The translations under genes and the position numbers were made by a program. The notes under the pieces were generated by a model. The model was given only the letters and a program-made list of their open reading frames with translations, made no database searches and had not been told where the DNA came from. Positions 51,633 through 59,919 of a stretch of 64,000 nucleotides of DNA are shown in pieces (within the stretch, counting starts at the first letter, position 1; each line of letters starts with the position of its first letter). The stretch comes from an uncultured Treponema sp. (GTDB taxonomy: Bacteria; Spirochaetota; Spirochaetia; Treponematales; Treponemataceae): positions 1 to 64,000 of the forward strand of contig CAMOIE010000012.1 in the NCBI GenBank assembly GCA_946615905.1, in the 5' to 3' direction.

Positions 51633-52937
51633 TTAGTCGAACTGGGTCTGCCAAACTTTTATCCTGTTTTCAAGGCTTTCTACCTTTTGGACGGAGGTTG
51701 AAGTTGAAAGGGCCAGATATGGCAGGATGACCCTTTCATGGATACTGTACCAACGGATGGGAAAAGCTGATGGTGCCTTTATTGATGAAGCCTGCGGCAT
51801 ATTCCCTAAAAGCGTTCTGTTGTAAATCGGCAGTACATGCTCGTTTACTGCAATCAGACTTGAAAAACCTGATGCAATTCCGAATGTCGAGGTTCCCAAC
51901 TGAAGCTTGTGAACCCGCTCGATAATCTCTTTTTGGTTTTCCTCGTTTAAAAGCCAGACTATGAACTGTTTTGCTCCATCCTTGTTTTTTGACGAATGGT
52001 AAAGCCCTATTGTGACGATATCGTCTTCTGCTGGAATTTCGTTGTTCTGCGAAATCCAGCGGAAATCGATTCCGCTAAGGATCCCTGCGGAGAGGTTGAA
52101 CAAGTCTCGAGAATTTTGAAAGGCGTAAAGACACCGCAATGCTGTGACCTGCTTGTTTGGCGGCGTATATAGAAATTTGAAGGCGAAGTCCTGCTCAAGT
52201 TCGGTTGATGTATTTTTTTCTGTCGTCCAATCCCTGATGTATTTTGCCGTTGCGTCCAAAGCCTGCTGGTTCCATGTGAACTGGTTGCTTTTTTCTGAAA
52301 TTGAAAAACCATTCAGCTTTGCGACTGTATACAAAAAGTCTGGATTCCAAGAGGGGCCGAATCCCATGTTTTTATAAAATCCAGAGGAGTCAGTCACGTT
52401 GTAGCGTCCGGCTGTATTTTTGATTTCGTTCAGTGTTACCAAATGCTTTTTTGGGACATATTCATCGTTTTTCGGCGAGAAAATTATTGCTGGCAAGTTA
52501 AATGAGACAGGAAGAAGGTAGTGGCGACCGTTTGAAAGCCCGTATTCCAAAAGAGATGGGTAGAGGCTGGCTGGGTCAAGGTCCTTTTTGTTGAAAACTG
52601 AATCGAGCGGGGCAAAATGTTTGCGGATTTTTGAATTTTTTAAGTAGGCGCCCGCTATTAAATCCGGTGGCGTTTCGTCCTTTGCGGGCGGAAGTTCCTC
52701 TGCCGGATGTTTTTTATAAGTGACTATGACTTTTGCATCCTTACTCTGAACGTTAAAAAGTTCGGCGTAAAGGGCGAATTCCTTTGAGTCAGTCCAAATG
52801 ACTACCGGCTGTGTATTTTTTGCACAGCCTGAAATAATCATGAGGAGGAAAAGAACTGCTGCGGCAAAAATCTTATTCTGCCAAATCTTCTGCTGTCGAA
52901 TAAATTGCATCGTAGACTGTTTCGATTTTGTCCTCAT
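51633..52937 (-). CDS. extracellular solute-binding lipoprotein, solitary
   Basis: This protein of about 434 residues has an N-terminal signal ending MIISGC, so it is a predicted lipoprotein. The body has the family-1 solute-binding pattern (PVVIWTDSKEFALYAELFNVQSKDAKVIVTY; PPDLIAGAYL; YLLPVSFNLPAIIFSPKNDE; GAKQFIVWLLNEENQKEII), typical of sugar binders. No permease is nearby. The start is uncertain: ATG 52937 or ATG 52910 both overlap the end of the upstream aminotransferase gene (stop at 52873) and neither has a ribosome site, so coupling is likely. Why it is co-transcribed with an aminotransferase is not clear. Confidence 0.75.
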   Translation of the reverse strand: MRTKSKQSTMQFIRQQKIWQNKIFAAAVLFLLMIISGCAKNTQPVVIWTDSKEFALYAELFNVQSKDAKVIVTYKKHPAEELPPAKDETPPDLIAGAYLKNSKIRKHFAPLDSVFNKKDLDPASLYPSLLEYGLSNGRHYLLPVSFNLPAIIFSPKNDEYVPKKHLVTLNEIKNTAGRYNVTDSSGFYKNMGFGPSWNPDFLYTVAKLNGFSISEKSNQFTWNQQALDATAKYIRDWTTEKNTSTELEQDFAFKFLYTPPNKQVTALRCLYAFQNSRDLFNLSAGILSGIDFRWISQNNEIPAEDDIVTIGLYHSSKNKDGAKQFIVWLLNEENQKEIIERVHKLQLGTSTFGIASGFSSLIAVNEHVLPIYNRTLLGNMPQASSIKAPSAFPIRWYSIHERVILPYLALSTSTSVQKVESLENRIKVWQTQFD

Positions 52938-54165
52938 CAACTGAAGAGAAAGCCACGCGGAGTGTCTCGGAATCGATGGAGATTGTGCCGATTCCTTTTT
53001 CCATCAGGATTTTCTGGCGGAGTTCTTCTGCGTCAATTCCCTCAACATGGAAGCTCATGAAGTAGCCGGAATTGAAGGGCATCGCATGCAAATACTTTGA
53101 CTGGTGTGAGTCAACGTATGCACGGACTTTGTGGTAGCGGGCTTCGAGTATGTCGCGGAGGGCTTTTTTCTGGCTCTCAATCTCAGGGTCATCGAATGCT
53201 TTGAGGCAGAGCGACTGGCTGGGAGTTGATGCACATGAGACTGAGGAGCGGATTAAGCCCATCAGCTTTTTGACGAGAGCCTCATACTGTGCCTCGTTCA
53301 TGCCCTTGCAGCCGAAAGTCAAGAATCCGCAGCGGAAGCCCCATACGAAGTCTTCTTTTGTCGGACCGTCGATTTTCACGGCAAGGACGTTTTCGCTCAA
53401 GTTTGCGAATTCCGCGAAAAGTGACTGGGGGTAAATGTCATCTTCGTAATTGAGACCGAAATAAGCGTCATCGTCCCAGATTATGAACTTTGTTCCCTTG
53501 TCCGCGAATTCTTTTACGATTTTTACGATTTCCGCAGCCTCTTTTTTTGTCGGGCTGTAGCCGGAGGGGTTCTGCGGGAAGTTCAGCAGGACTCTTACGG
53601 AACCAGATTTCGCCTCCTCGGCAATCGCTTTTTTGAAGCCCTCAAGGTTGAAGCCCCCGTTTGCGAACATTTCAAACTGATGAAGTTCCGCACCGCGTCT
53701 TGTCTCGACAATCAAAGAGTAGTTGTCCCATGAAGGGTTTGCCACCAAGAGCGGCTTGTCAGAGTCAACGAAAAGGTCTGACAGGTATGAGATTCCTGCG
53801 GTAAGGCCGGGAACGACAACCGGAAGTGAAATTGAAACGCCTTTTAGTCCGGGATTTTTATCGAATATTTTTTCTTTCCAGAGAGCGCGCAAGTTCGGGT
53901 CGCCTGCTGTAGGCTCGTAGGCCACAAGCTCCGCTGCTGTCAGCATGGGAACATGTTTGTGGATTGCTTCCAGACAGACCGGCTTGCCGTCCACACGGGT
54001 GGTTCCGACAGTCGCATTTGCGACTTTTCCGAAGCGTTTGGCTTCGCCGCCCTGTGAGATTATGCCGCGCGGAAAGAAAATTCTTTGTCCCAGTTCAGAA
54101 AAAAGCCCGTCGGCAACAGTTCCAGCGAGCGTCTTGTTCAATTCTTGTGCTAAAGGGTTCAACAT
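52873..54165 (-). CDS. PLP-dependent aminotransferase, class I/II
   Basis: This 430-residue fold-type I aminotransferase has a standard core: PLLVANPSWDNYSLIVETRRGAE (aromatic stacking region), NFPQNPSGYSPTKKEAAEIV (the NP.NPSG signature), IWDDDAYFGLNYED (the Asp and Tyr that hold the cofactor) and KIDGPTKEDFVWGFRCGFLTFG, with the Schiff-base lysine in DGPTKE. It is probably an aromatic or aspartate-type enzyme, but the substrate cannot be fixed. There is no ribosome site; the ATG lies about 8 bases from a TTTAAT element, so it may be leaderless. The 3' end overlaps the next gene. Confidence 0.88.
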   Translation of the reverse strand: MLNPLAQELNKTLAGTVADGLFSELGQRIFFPRGIISQGGEAKRFGKVANATVGTTRVDGKPVCLEAIHKHVPMLTAAELVAYEPTAGDPNLRALWKEKIFDKNPGLKGVSISLPVVVPGLTAGISYLSDLFVDSDKPLLVANPSWDNYSLIVETRRGAELHQFEMFANGGFNLEGFKKAIAEEAKSGSVRVLLNFPQNPSGYSPTKKEAAEIVKIVKEFADKGTKFIIWDDDAYFGLNYEDDIYPQSLFAEFANLSENVLAVKIDGPTKEDFVWGFRCGFLTFGCKGMNEAQYEALVKKLMGLIRSSVSCASTPSQSLCLKAFDDPEIESQKKALRDILEARYHKVRAYVDSHQSKYLHAMPFNSGYFMSFHVEGIDAEELRQKILMEKGIGTISIDSETLRVAFSSVDEDKIETVYDAIYSTAEDLAE

Positions 54166-54283
54166 GATAAATTATTAAACAGCAAAATTACTGCTAATGT
54201 CAATTATATTTATGCACTTTAAATGTTAAAAATTGCATATTTATGCAAATTTTTACTCTAAATTGGCGGCGGAACGGAAAGAT

Positions 54284-55306
54284 ATGGAATTTAATACAAC
54301 TTTTAATGCAGGGGCAAAAATCAGTCAGGCCGACTCCCAGGCTTTTGAGGAATGCGGAAAAGTTCTTGCGGAATGCAGGTCAGAGGCGGCCAGAAGAATC
54401 GCAGGTCAGAAGAATGTTGTTGACGGAATTCTGACGGCCATGCTTGCCGGTGGACACGTCCTGATTGAGGGTGTTCCCGGACTTGCTAAGACTCTTGCAG
54501 CCCGCACCTTTGCTGAGATTTCAGGCCTTGACTTCAAGCGCATTCAGTTTACCCCAGACTTGCTCCCGGCTGACGTTTCGGGAACTTTAATTTACGAGCA
54601 TTTTTCCGGTAAATTCAGCGTGCGAAAAGGACCTGTCTTTACGAACGTCCTTTTGGCTGATGAAATCAACCGTGCGCCCGCGAAAGTCCAGTCGGCCCTG
54701 CTTGAGGCTATGGAAGAAAATCAGGTGACAATCGGCGAGGAAAGCTACAAGCTGCCAGACCCATTCATAGTCCTTGCGACCCAGAACCCGATTGAGCAGG
54801 AAGGAACCTACAATCTTCCAGAGGCCGAGCTTGACCGCTTTTTGCTGAAAATCACCGTTTCCTATCCTACTGCCGAGGACGAGCTTAAAATCGTTTTGTC
54901 AGCTGGAAATGCCGGACAGATTCCCGTCCGCAGGATTTTTTCCGCAGACTTGCTAAAAAAATGCCGCAGCCTTTTGAATCAAGTTGTCTGTCAGGAAAAA
55001 CTTGCCGCCTATATTGTCTCCCTAGTCGGTGCCACAAGACCCGGAAAAGACTCTGCCTCGCTCAAAAGTGACATCTCAAAGTACATTACTTGCGGGGCTT
55101 CTCCCCGTGCAGGAATTGCCCTCCTTCAATGTGCAAGGGCGAACGCCCTTTTTGCCGGACGCTCCTACGTTCTCCCAGAAGACATTCAGACCGCTGCCCT
55201 GCCGGTTTTACGCCACCGCCTGGTTCTTTCCTATGAGGCGGCCGCTGACGGTGTTACTAGCGACGAGCTGATTTCCCGTATTTTGTCGATTTTGCCGCTG
55301 CCGTAA
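54284..55306 (+). CDS. MoxR family AAA+ ATPase
   Basis: This 340-residue ATPase is the usual first gene of Bat-type operons. Motifs are a Walker A variant LIEGVPGLAKT, GTLIYEHFSGKFSVRKGPVF, Walker B VLLADEINRAPAKVQSALLEAMEE, the sensor segment VLATQNPIEQEGTYNLPEAELDRF, and a lid domain near TCGASPRAGIALLQ. MoxR proteins act as chaperone-like partners for VWA-domain proteins, here encoded downstream. The frame is open from TTG 54233, but ATG 54284 starts the conserved part. Only 24 bases separate its stop from the likely start of the DUF58 gene. Confidence 0.92.
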   Translation: MEFNTTFNAGAKISQADSQAFEECGKVLAECRSEAARRIAGQKNVVDGILTAMLAGGHVLIEGVPGLAKTLAARTFAEISGLDFKRIQFTPDLLPADVSGTLIYEHFSGKFSVRKGPVFTNVLLADEINRAPAKVQSALLEAMEENQVTIGEESYKLPDPFIVLATQNPIEQEGTYNLPEAELDRFLLKITVSYPTAEDELKIVLSAGNAGQIPVRRIFSADLLKKCRSLLNQVVCQEKLAAYIVSLVGATRPGKDSASLKSDISKYITCGASPRAGIALLQCARANALFAGRSYVLPEDIQTAALPVLRHRLVLSYEAAADGVTSDELISRILSILPLP

Positions 55307-55330
55307 TTTTTGGGGAAAAACGGTAATTTT

Positions 55331-56236
55331 ATGAAGAATTTTCTGGGCAAAAAAACTTCTCTTCTCGCAAAAAAAGCCGACCTCTTGAGGCTTTCCGCAA
55401 TTTCAATCGCAGAGTCGATGAAAAGTGGAAATTTCAAGTCGCTGTACAGGGGACGGGGAATCGAGTTCGAGGATTTGCGCGCATACTTGCCCGGAGACGC
55501 AATCAATTCAATCGACTGGAACGTTACGGCCCGCATGGGAAGTCCTTTTGTAAAGCAGTACTCCGAAGACCGGGATTTGACCGTGTTTTTTGTTGTTGAC
55601 CGCTCTCTGTCGATGGAATCCGGACCCGAAGCTTCCGCACGGGCTAAGACTGCCGCTGAGACCGCCGCTCTTTTGACTTTGGCCGCCATGCACAATCAGA
55701 GTTCCGTCGGAGGCGTTTTTTTTGACGGGAAAATCCGTTTTTCACTTGCCCCAAAAGCCGGATATGACCAGGCGATGCTTCTCCTTTCAAAAATTGACTC
55801 TGATATGCCCGGAGAAAATTTTTTTGAAAGCCCAGGTTCGGATTTGGCGGGAGCCTTGAAAGTCGCTGGAAGACTTTTAAAACACCGTTCCCTTGTTTTT
55901 GTGATTTCTGACTTCCGCACATCTGGCTGGAAAATTCCGCTCGCATCTTTGGCACAAAAGCATGATTTGGTCGCCGTAAAAATCACCTGCCCATCGGACT
56001 CGGAATTGCCGTCAAATTTGAGCCTGCCTTTTTCTGATTCGGAATCCGGCGCGAGAATGATTCTTCCGACATTCAAGCAGTCATTTAAAATGGCTTGGCG
56101 ACAGGCTGAGCGCAACAGAAGCGAAAACTGGACTTACGAATGTTCCAGGCGGGGCGCGTACACCCTCCAAATTTCAACGGAAGAAGAGCCTGCATTGCGA
56201 CTTGCGAAGTTTTTTGGCACAAGGGGAGCAAAATGA
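55331..56236 (+). CDS. DUF58 domain protein
   Basis: This 301-residue protein has the DUF58 pattern: SGNFKSLYRGRGIEFEDLRAYLPGDAINSIDWNVTARMGSPFVKQYSEDRDLTVFFVVDRSLSM. The last part is a VWA-like metal-binding loop (DRSLS). DUF58 proteins link MoxR ATPases to the membrane VWA proteins of the Bat cluster. The frame is open from TTG 55310; ATG 55331 is preferred although the ribosome site is weak. Its stop overlaps the next start (ATGA). Confidence 0.88.
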   Translation: MKNFLGKKTSLLAKKADLLRLSAISIAESMKSGNFKSLYRGRGIEFEDLRAYLPGDAINSIDWNVTARMGSPFVKQYSEDRDLTVFFVVDRSLSMESGPEASARAKTAAETAALLTLAAMHNQSSVGGVFFDGKIRFSLAPKAGYDQAMLLLSKIDSDMPGENFFESPGSDLAGALKVAGRLLKHRSLVFVISDFRTSGWKIPLASLAQKHDLVAVKITCPSDSELPSNLSLPFSDSESGARMILPTFKQSFKMAWRQAERNRSENWTYECSRRGAYTLQISTEEEPALRLAKFFGTRGAK

Positions 56237-57294
56237 AAAAATCCCTGATTTGGTTGCCGCTGATTTGTCTTTTTGCAAATTTTCTCTCATTTTCCGCAGA
56301 AAATTCCCAGACCGTGATTCCGAAGAACGTTTACACTGGAGACACCGCCCAAGTCCGCGTTTTTTTTGAGTCGTCCGTTGATTTGCTTTCGGATGGTGGG
56401 GTGGGAAATGGTTCCCTTGAATTTTCCACAGACTTGCCGGTCTTTCATACGATTTCTGGTGACTGCCTTGTTACTGGAGCCGGAATTGAGCACAACGGAA
56501 GCTACTGGTCATTTTGGCTGAATTTTATTCCTTGGAAGCCTGGTCAAATTTGCTTTCCGGCATTTGATGTCGCCGACTTGATTCACCGGGAAAAAGGTCA
56601 GGGGGCTTACGGTTCTTCTTTTTTGCTGAATGTCAAACCTGTCGAGATTCTGTCGCTTTCTCAAAAAATGAATGTCTCAGAATTGCGGCCACCGGCTTCG
56701 CCTCTTTTGCTTCCCGGAAGCGTCTGGCTAGTTTCTTTGATTGCCGGAGGAATTTTCATTCTTTTGGCTCTTTCTGTCATTTTGCTTTTAAAATTGCCTT
56801 CTTTCGTCCTGTTTGTCCAAGAGGCTAAAAGCGGAAGAAAAATTAAAAGAGCTGTTAAAAAAGCCAGAAAATCCTTGCGACGCCTGCTTCGGGCTAAAAA
56901 TCTTTCCGACCAGGATTTTGCCGCTGGAATTCAAAATATTTTGCGTGAATTTTTGTCGACCCGATTTTCCAGAACTTTTGACAACCTGCCGACTTCCAGA
57001 CTCGCAGGATTTTTTGAGGAGCTTACTGGCGAGACCCTTTCTGATAGTCAGGAAGAAGAAATTTTTGACTTGGCAGGAATTTTTACCCGCACGGACTACA
57101 TCCGCTATGCCCCGAATTCCGCTGATTCAAAACGCTTTCCCCAAGAAAATTTTGCGGCGGTCTGTCTGCCGGGCGAGCGTGAAAAACTTGCGGAAAAATC
57201 CCGTCTCCTTATTTTTGCCCTCTCAAGGACGGAAAAGAGCGATGAGAAATCCGAAAAATCCGTGAAAAAGGAGGAAGAAAGTGCCGTCGTTTGA
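56233..57294 (+). CDS. Bat-operon membrane protein with signal peptide and cytoplasmic tail
   Basis: The 353-residue protein has a signal peptide (residues 1-22, ending FSFSAE) and an extracytoplasmic beta domain (about 23-165). One membrane helix (about 175-200, LVSLIAGGIFILLALSVILLLKLP) is followed by a basic helical cytoplasmic domain (KKARKSLRRLLRAKNLSDQDFAAGIQNILREFL). That last domain is like the C-terminus of DUF4381/BatD-type proteins. The ORF is open upstream inside the DUF58 gene, but ATG 56233 (ATGA overlap) gives an intact signal peptide. It is placed between DUF58 and batA. The end overlaps the batA start by 14 bases. Confidence 0.75.
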   Translation: MKKSLIWLPLICLFANFLSFSAENSQTVIPKNVYTGDTAQVRVFFESSVDLLSDGGVGNGSLEFSTDLPVFHTISGDCLVTGAGIEHNGSYWSFWLNFIPWKPGQICFPAFDVADLIHREKGQGAYGSSFLLNVKPVEILSLSQKMNVSELRPPASPLLLPGSVWLVSLIAGGIFILLALSVILLLKLPSFVLFVQEAKSGRKIKRAVKKARKSLRRLLRAKNLSDQDFAAGIQNILREFLSTRFSRTFDNLPTSRLAGFFEELTGETLSDSQEEEIFDLAGIFTRTDYIRYAPNSADSKRFPQENFAAVCLPGEREKLAEKSRLLIFALSRTEKSDEKSEKSVKKEEESAVV

Positions 57295-58282
57295 AAATCC
57301 CGCAGCCTTCCTCTTGCTGCTGGCCTTTCCGCTGATTTTTATTCTCCGTACACTGGGATTTTTGGAAAAGCCCTCTTTCAACCTGACTCTTTCTGACTGG
57401 AATGGGCAGACATTTGCCTTTTCCGGCGGATTTTTTAAAGTCGTCTCCCTTATCGGAAGATTTTTTCTCTCGCTTTCATTCGTCTTTATAATTCTGGCGG
57501 CCGCTGACCCTGTGATTCACCGCGACGAAAAAGTCTACACTTCAAAAGGTGCGGAAATTCTTTTCGTCCTCGACATCAGTCCTTCTATGGCCGCAAAGGA
57601 CACCGCCAACATGACCAGACTTGACGCTGCCCGAACTGGAATCAAGACTTTGCTTGCAGAGAACAAGGGGGCTTCCTTCGGACTTGTCGCAATGGCAAGC
57701 GAGGCAGCTTCTGTTGTTCCGCCGACAAGTGATTCCGATGCTTTCTTGAAAAGACTTGATTCTCTTGTAATCGGCTCCCTTGGCGAAGGCTCTGCAATCG
57801 GAACGGGACTTTCCTCCGCAGTCTACCACTTGTCGTCATCTTCCGCGCCAAAAAAATGCATAATTTTGATTACGGACGGAGAGAATAACGCGGGGGCTGT
57901 CCATCCGCAGACTGCCGCCAGCCTTGCCTACGAAAAGGGCATCTCTCTTTTTGTCTGGGGAATCGGCTCTTCCGGTTCTGCCCCGATTGAATACGTCGAC
58001 CCGAAATCCGGCAAAGTCCGCTCCGGCTACTATGACTCTGAATTCGACTCCCGCCCCTTGGAAGAATTGGCGTTAAAGTCAGGGGGAAAATACTTTGACG
58101 TAGCCACGACCGAGGCTCTTTCCGCCGCAATCAGCGAAGTTTCAAGAAGTCAGGCTTCAAATCAGTCATTTTTTATACGGCCCGCAGGAACTTCCCTTTA
58201 TGAGCGATTTTTGCTGGTCGCTGTGATTTTATTTATTTTTTCAGAATTTTTGCTCAGAGTCGTAAACAGGGAGGTCTTTTAA
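57281..58282 (+). CDS. BatA-like VWA-domain membrane protein
   Basis: This 333-residue protein has two N-terminal membrane helices (about residues 8-26 and 53-75). The VWA domain (about 90-290) has an intact metal site: DISPS in LFVLDISPSM, the threonine region EGSAIGTGLS, and ITDGENN. A C-terminal membrane helix (FLLVAVILFIFSEFLLRVV) closes it. This is the BatA arrangement. The start is GTG 57281 with AAGGAGGA upstream. It overlaps the preceding gene by 14 bases and batB by 1 (TAATG). Confidence 0.93.
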   Translation: MPSFENPAAFLLLLAFPLIFILRTLGFLEKPSFNLTLSDWNGQTFAFSGGFFKVVSLIGRFFLSLSFVFIILAAADPVIHRDEKVYTSKGAEILFVLDISPSMAAKDTANMTRLDAARTGIKTLLAENKGASFGLVAMASEAASVVPPTSDSDAFLKRLDSLVIGSLGEGSAIGTGLSSAVYHLSSSSAPKKCIILITDGENNAGAVHPQTAASLAYEKGISLFVWGIGSSGSAPIEYVDPKSGKVRSGYYDSEFDSRPLEELALKSGGKYFDVATTEALSAAISEVSRSQASNQSFFIRPAGTSLYERFLLVAVILFIFSEFLLRVVNREVF

Positions 58283-59919
58283 TGTCTTATTTGAATTTGA
58301 TTGAACGTCCCTATGCGCTATTTTTCCTTCTTTTGCTTATTCCTTCCTTTATTTTGACTTTTGCCCGCTACAGGCAGCTTGGACTTTTTATATCGGCGCA
58401 AGATGAATCGAAAGGTGGGCGAAAGGCCAGAAAATCATTTTGGCTGACTTATATTTTCAGGACTTTGGCATGGATTTTTCTAGTTCTTTCTTTCGCAGGA
58501 ATTTCTATCGGCGAAAAAACTGTTCCCGTTCAAAAATCTTCAGATGCCGTCGCCCTTGTCTTTGACATTTCTTACTCGATGTCTGCCCGTGACTCAATCG
58601 GAGGACTTTCCCGTCTTAAGGCTGAGCAGGCTTATGCCAGTCGTCTTGTTGACTTGATGGAAGGCGTTTCCGTTTCGATTGTTTTTGCGAAAGGGTCAGG
58701 ATTTTTGGCCGTCCCGCTTACGGAAGACCGCATGACTTTGAATAATTCAATTGCCCGTCTTTCTCCCGACCTGATGACTTCTGCTGGTTCTTCAATCGGT
58801 GGCGGAATAAAATGTGCTTTGGCTTCTTTTCCTGAGGCATCTTCTCAGGCTGAACGAATCTGGGTTTTCACCGATGGGGACGAAACTGATTCTTCTCTTG
58901 CCGAGGCTTTGGAAGCCGCAGCCCGTTACTCAATCCCAGTGACTTTAATCGGTTTTGGCGGCGCAACTCCTGTTGAAATTACGGCAGGGGACGGCAAGAC
59001 TAAAGTTTCAACCCGTCTTCAGGCTGAAAATTTAATCGATGCGGCTGCCCGTGCGAACAAAAAAAAGCTGATTTCTATTAACGGCTCTTTTTCTTCGGAT
59101 GACTTTGTTTCCTATATTGCGGCCGACTCCGAGTCTTCCGCCTACACTTTGCTAAAGCAGCTTAAAAAAAATCAGCAGGAAGGAATGACTATCGCCTATG
59201 AAACAAAGCCTGTTCCCCGCCACACGCTTTTTGCAATTTTGGCGGCGGCCTGTGCCCTTGTCTCGGTTTTTCTCTGTGAATTCTCAACATCAAACGCAAG
59301 ATTCAGAAAAATCGCCAGAAAGTCTGCCGGCCTTCTTGTTTTCGCAGCGATTCTCTCTTCCTGCTCAAATAAAAATACGGAAAAAATGGAAGTTTTAGCA
59401 GGTTCTTGGGCGTTCAGTCAGGGAAAAAATCAGGAGGCGACCGCGAATTTCTTGAGGGCTTACAATTCTTCCCTTGGGCGCAGTGACTTGGATTTTCAGG
59501 CCTTTGCCTCTTTCGATTTGGCGGCAACTTACATAGCTCAGGAAGAATTCGACGCGGCCTTGAGCCGACTTGAAAAAGTCCCTGGCAATTCGCCTGGCAG
59601 ACTTTTGAGTGCGACCCATTACAACCGAGGCGTGATTTTTGCCCGCCGGGGAAAGTATTCTCTTGCGGCTGAGGAATTCAAAAAAGCGGTTTTGGCAGAC
59701 AGCTCGAATGTTGACGCTCGGCTGAACCTTGAATTTTGCCTCCGCCAGCAGGAAGAGGTTCCGGCAAAAGAAGGAGAGCGGGAAATGTCCGCCGTCAGCG
59801 AGGAAAAGGACACTAAATCCCTTGAGGAAGCCGTATTCAATTTGATAAAAGAAGAGGAAGGAAAGCAATGGCAAAAACTGGATTCTGGAAAACGGGACGA
59901 AGCCGTTATCGATTACTGA
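58282..59919 (+). CDS. BatB-like VWA protein fused to a lipoprotein-type TPR domain
   Basis: The 545-residue protein starts as BatB: two membrane helices (about 11-28 and 53-75), then a VWA domain with metal site DISYS (VFDISYSMS) and FTDGDET. A membrane helix follows (LFAILAAACALVSVFLC). After it comes SAGLLVFAAILSSCSNKN, which has exactly the shape of a lipoprotein signal with lipobox, now in the interior. The rest is TPR-like (FDLAATYIAQEEFDAALSRLEKVPG, THYNRGVIFARRGKYSLAAEEFKKAVLAD), as in BatC. This looks like a batB-batC fusion that kept the BatC signal as a membrane segment. Overlaps on both sides show a tight operon. Confidence 0.9.
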   Translation: MSYLNLIERPYALFFLLLLIPSFILTFARYRQLGLFISAQDESKGGRKARKSFWLTYIFRTLAWIFLVLSFAGISIGEKTVPVQKSSDAVALVFDISYSMSARDSIGGLSRLKAEQAYASRLVDLMEGVSVSIVFAKGSGFLAVPLTEDRMTLNNSIARLSPDLMTSAGSSIGGGIKCALASFPEASSQAERIWVFTDGDETDSSLAEALEAAARYSIPVTLIGFGGATPVEITAGDGKTKVSTRLQAENLIDAAARANKKKLISINGSFSSDDFVSYIAADSESSAYTLLKQLKKNQQEGMTIAYETKPVPRHTLFAILAAACALVSVFLCEFSTSNARFRKIARKSAGLLVFAAILSSCSNKNTEKMEVLAGSWAFSQGKNQEATANFLRAYNSSLGRSDLDFQAFASFDLAATYIAQEEFDAALSRLEKVPGNSPGRLLSATHYNRGVIFARRGKYSLAAEEFKKAVLADSSNVDARLNLEFCLRQQEEVPAKEGEREMSAVSEEKDTKSLEEAVFNLIKEEEGKQWQKLDSGKRDEAVIDY

